From positions 1,185,754 through 1,249,753 of the forward strand of contig NC_135571.1 of the NCBI RefSeq assembly GCF_964340395.1: a DNA stretch of 64,000 nucleotides, in the 5' to 3' direction. Positions 63,714 through 64,000 of the stretch are shown one piece after another (the first letter of the stretch is position 1; every line of letters starts with the position of its first letter). This DNA comes from Glandiceps talaboti (taxonomy: Eukaryota; Hemichordata; Enteropneusta; Spengelidae). Both the position numbers and the translations under genes were made by a program. Below the pieces are notes generated by a model. That model saw only the letters and a list, made by a program, of their open reading frames with translations, did not search any database and was not told the DNA's origin.

Positions 63714-64000
63714 CTGTAAGACACAAAAGACGGTGACAGATATTTAGATAATGATATCTGACAAAATACAACAAACTAACAAGAACAAGGTAAGGGTTAG
63801 AACGAATTATGTAATGAAATCAAAATCTATTGAAATAACGAGCGAGATCAATAATTCGATGTAAGATAAAAAAAAAACTCTTTTAATTATCATACAGCAC
63901 AATCAATGCCACTATGTAGTTATGAAAAAAAATCGTACGTTTGTTGACACTTTATTTACTCAGTGCCAAGCTTTTACTATAGCGAAAATTCTTCTATTTC

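Overview
This window is animal (metazoan) nuclear DNA. Its genes are split by GT-AG introns, intergenic DNA is AT-rich, and there is a great deal of tandem and fold-back repeat. No bacterial-style operons, CRISPR arrays or RNA genes could be supported. The gene set (KCNQ1-type potassium channel, KY-type transglutaminase-like protein, GT14 core-2-type GlcNAc transferase, arylsulfatase) fits a bilaterian marine invertebrate. A hemichordate or other invertebrate deuterostome is my best guess, but the sequence alone does not prove it.

Layout. 1-16506 (+): a KCNQ1 ortholog from the S1 segment to the stop codon in 13 exons; its first exon lies to the left of the window. Its introns hold several minisatellites, one of which has duplicated a splice donor. 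16507-23400: gene-free DNA with several palindromic MITE-like elements. About 23851-33900: a roughly 10 kb satellite array of 351-bp monomers, with two monomers inverted at the left edge, a 4-monomer higher-order repeat inside, and an assembly gap (33901-34000) at the right edge. 34001-39139: gene-poor, with long CT/AT/AG microsatellites and a 5'-truncated non-LTR retrotransposon on the minus strand. 39140-44648 (-): a complete four-exon KY/hillarin-like gene predicting 748 residues with an N-terminal MGC acylation signal and an intact Cys-His-Asp triad. 44664-53411: mostly repeats and fold-back elements, with a possible 5' UTR exon near 48.3 kb. 53412-54803 (-): an intronless coding region for a GCNT-family Golgi enzyme. 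54811-60850: repeats and more fold-back elements. 60851-63713 (-): the last five exons of an arylsulfatase running off the right edge.

The four genes are unrelated neighbours and nothing suggests a shared pathway. The most unusual content is structural: the satellite with an inversion and a higher-order repeat, the repeat-copied splice donor in KCNQ1, a 33-bp palindromic minisatellite abutting a splice acceptor, at least eight separate fold-back or TIR elements, and a dispersed element that carries GACA/CA microsatellites. Exon boundaries were read by eye from splice signals, reading frame and family similarity; no alignment or transcript data were available.
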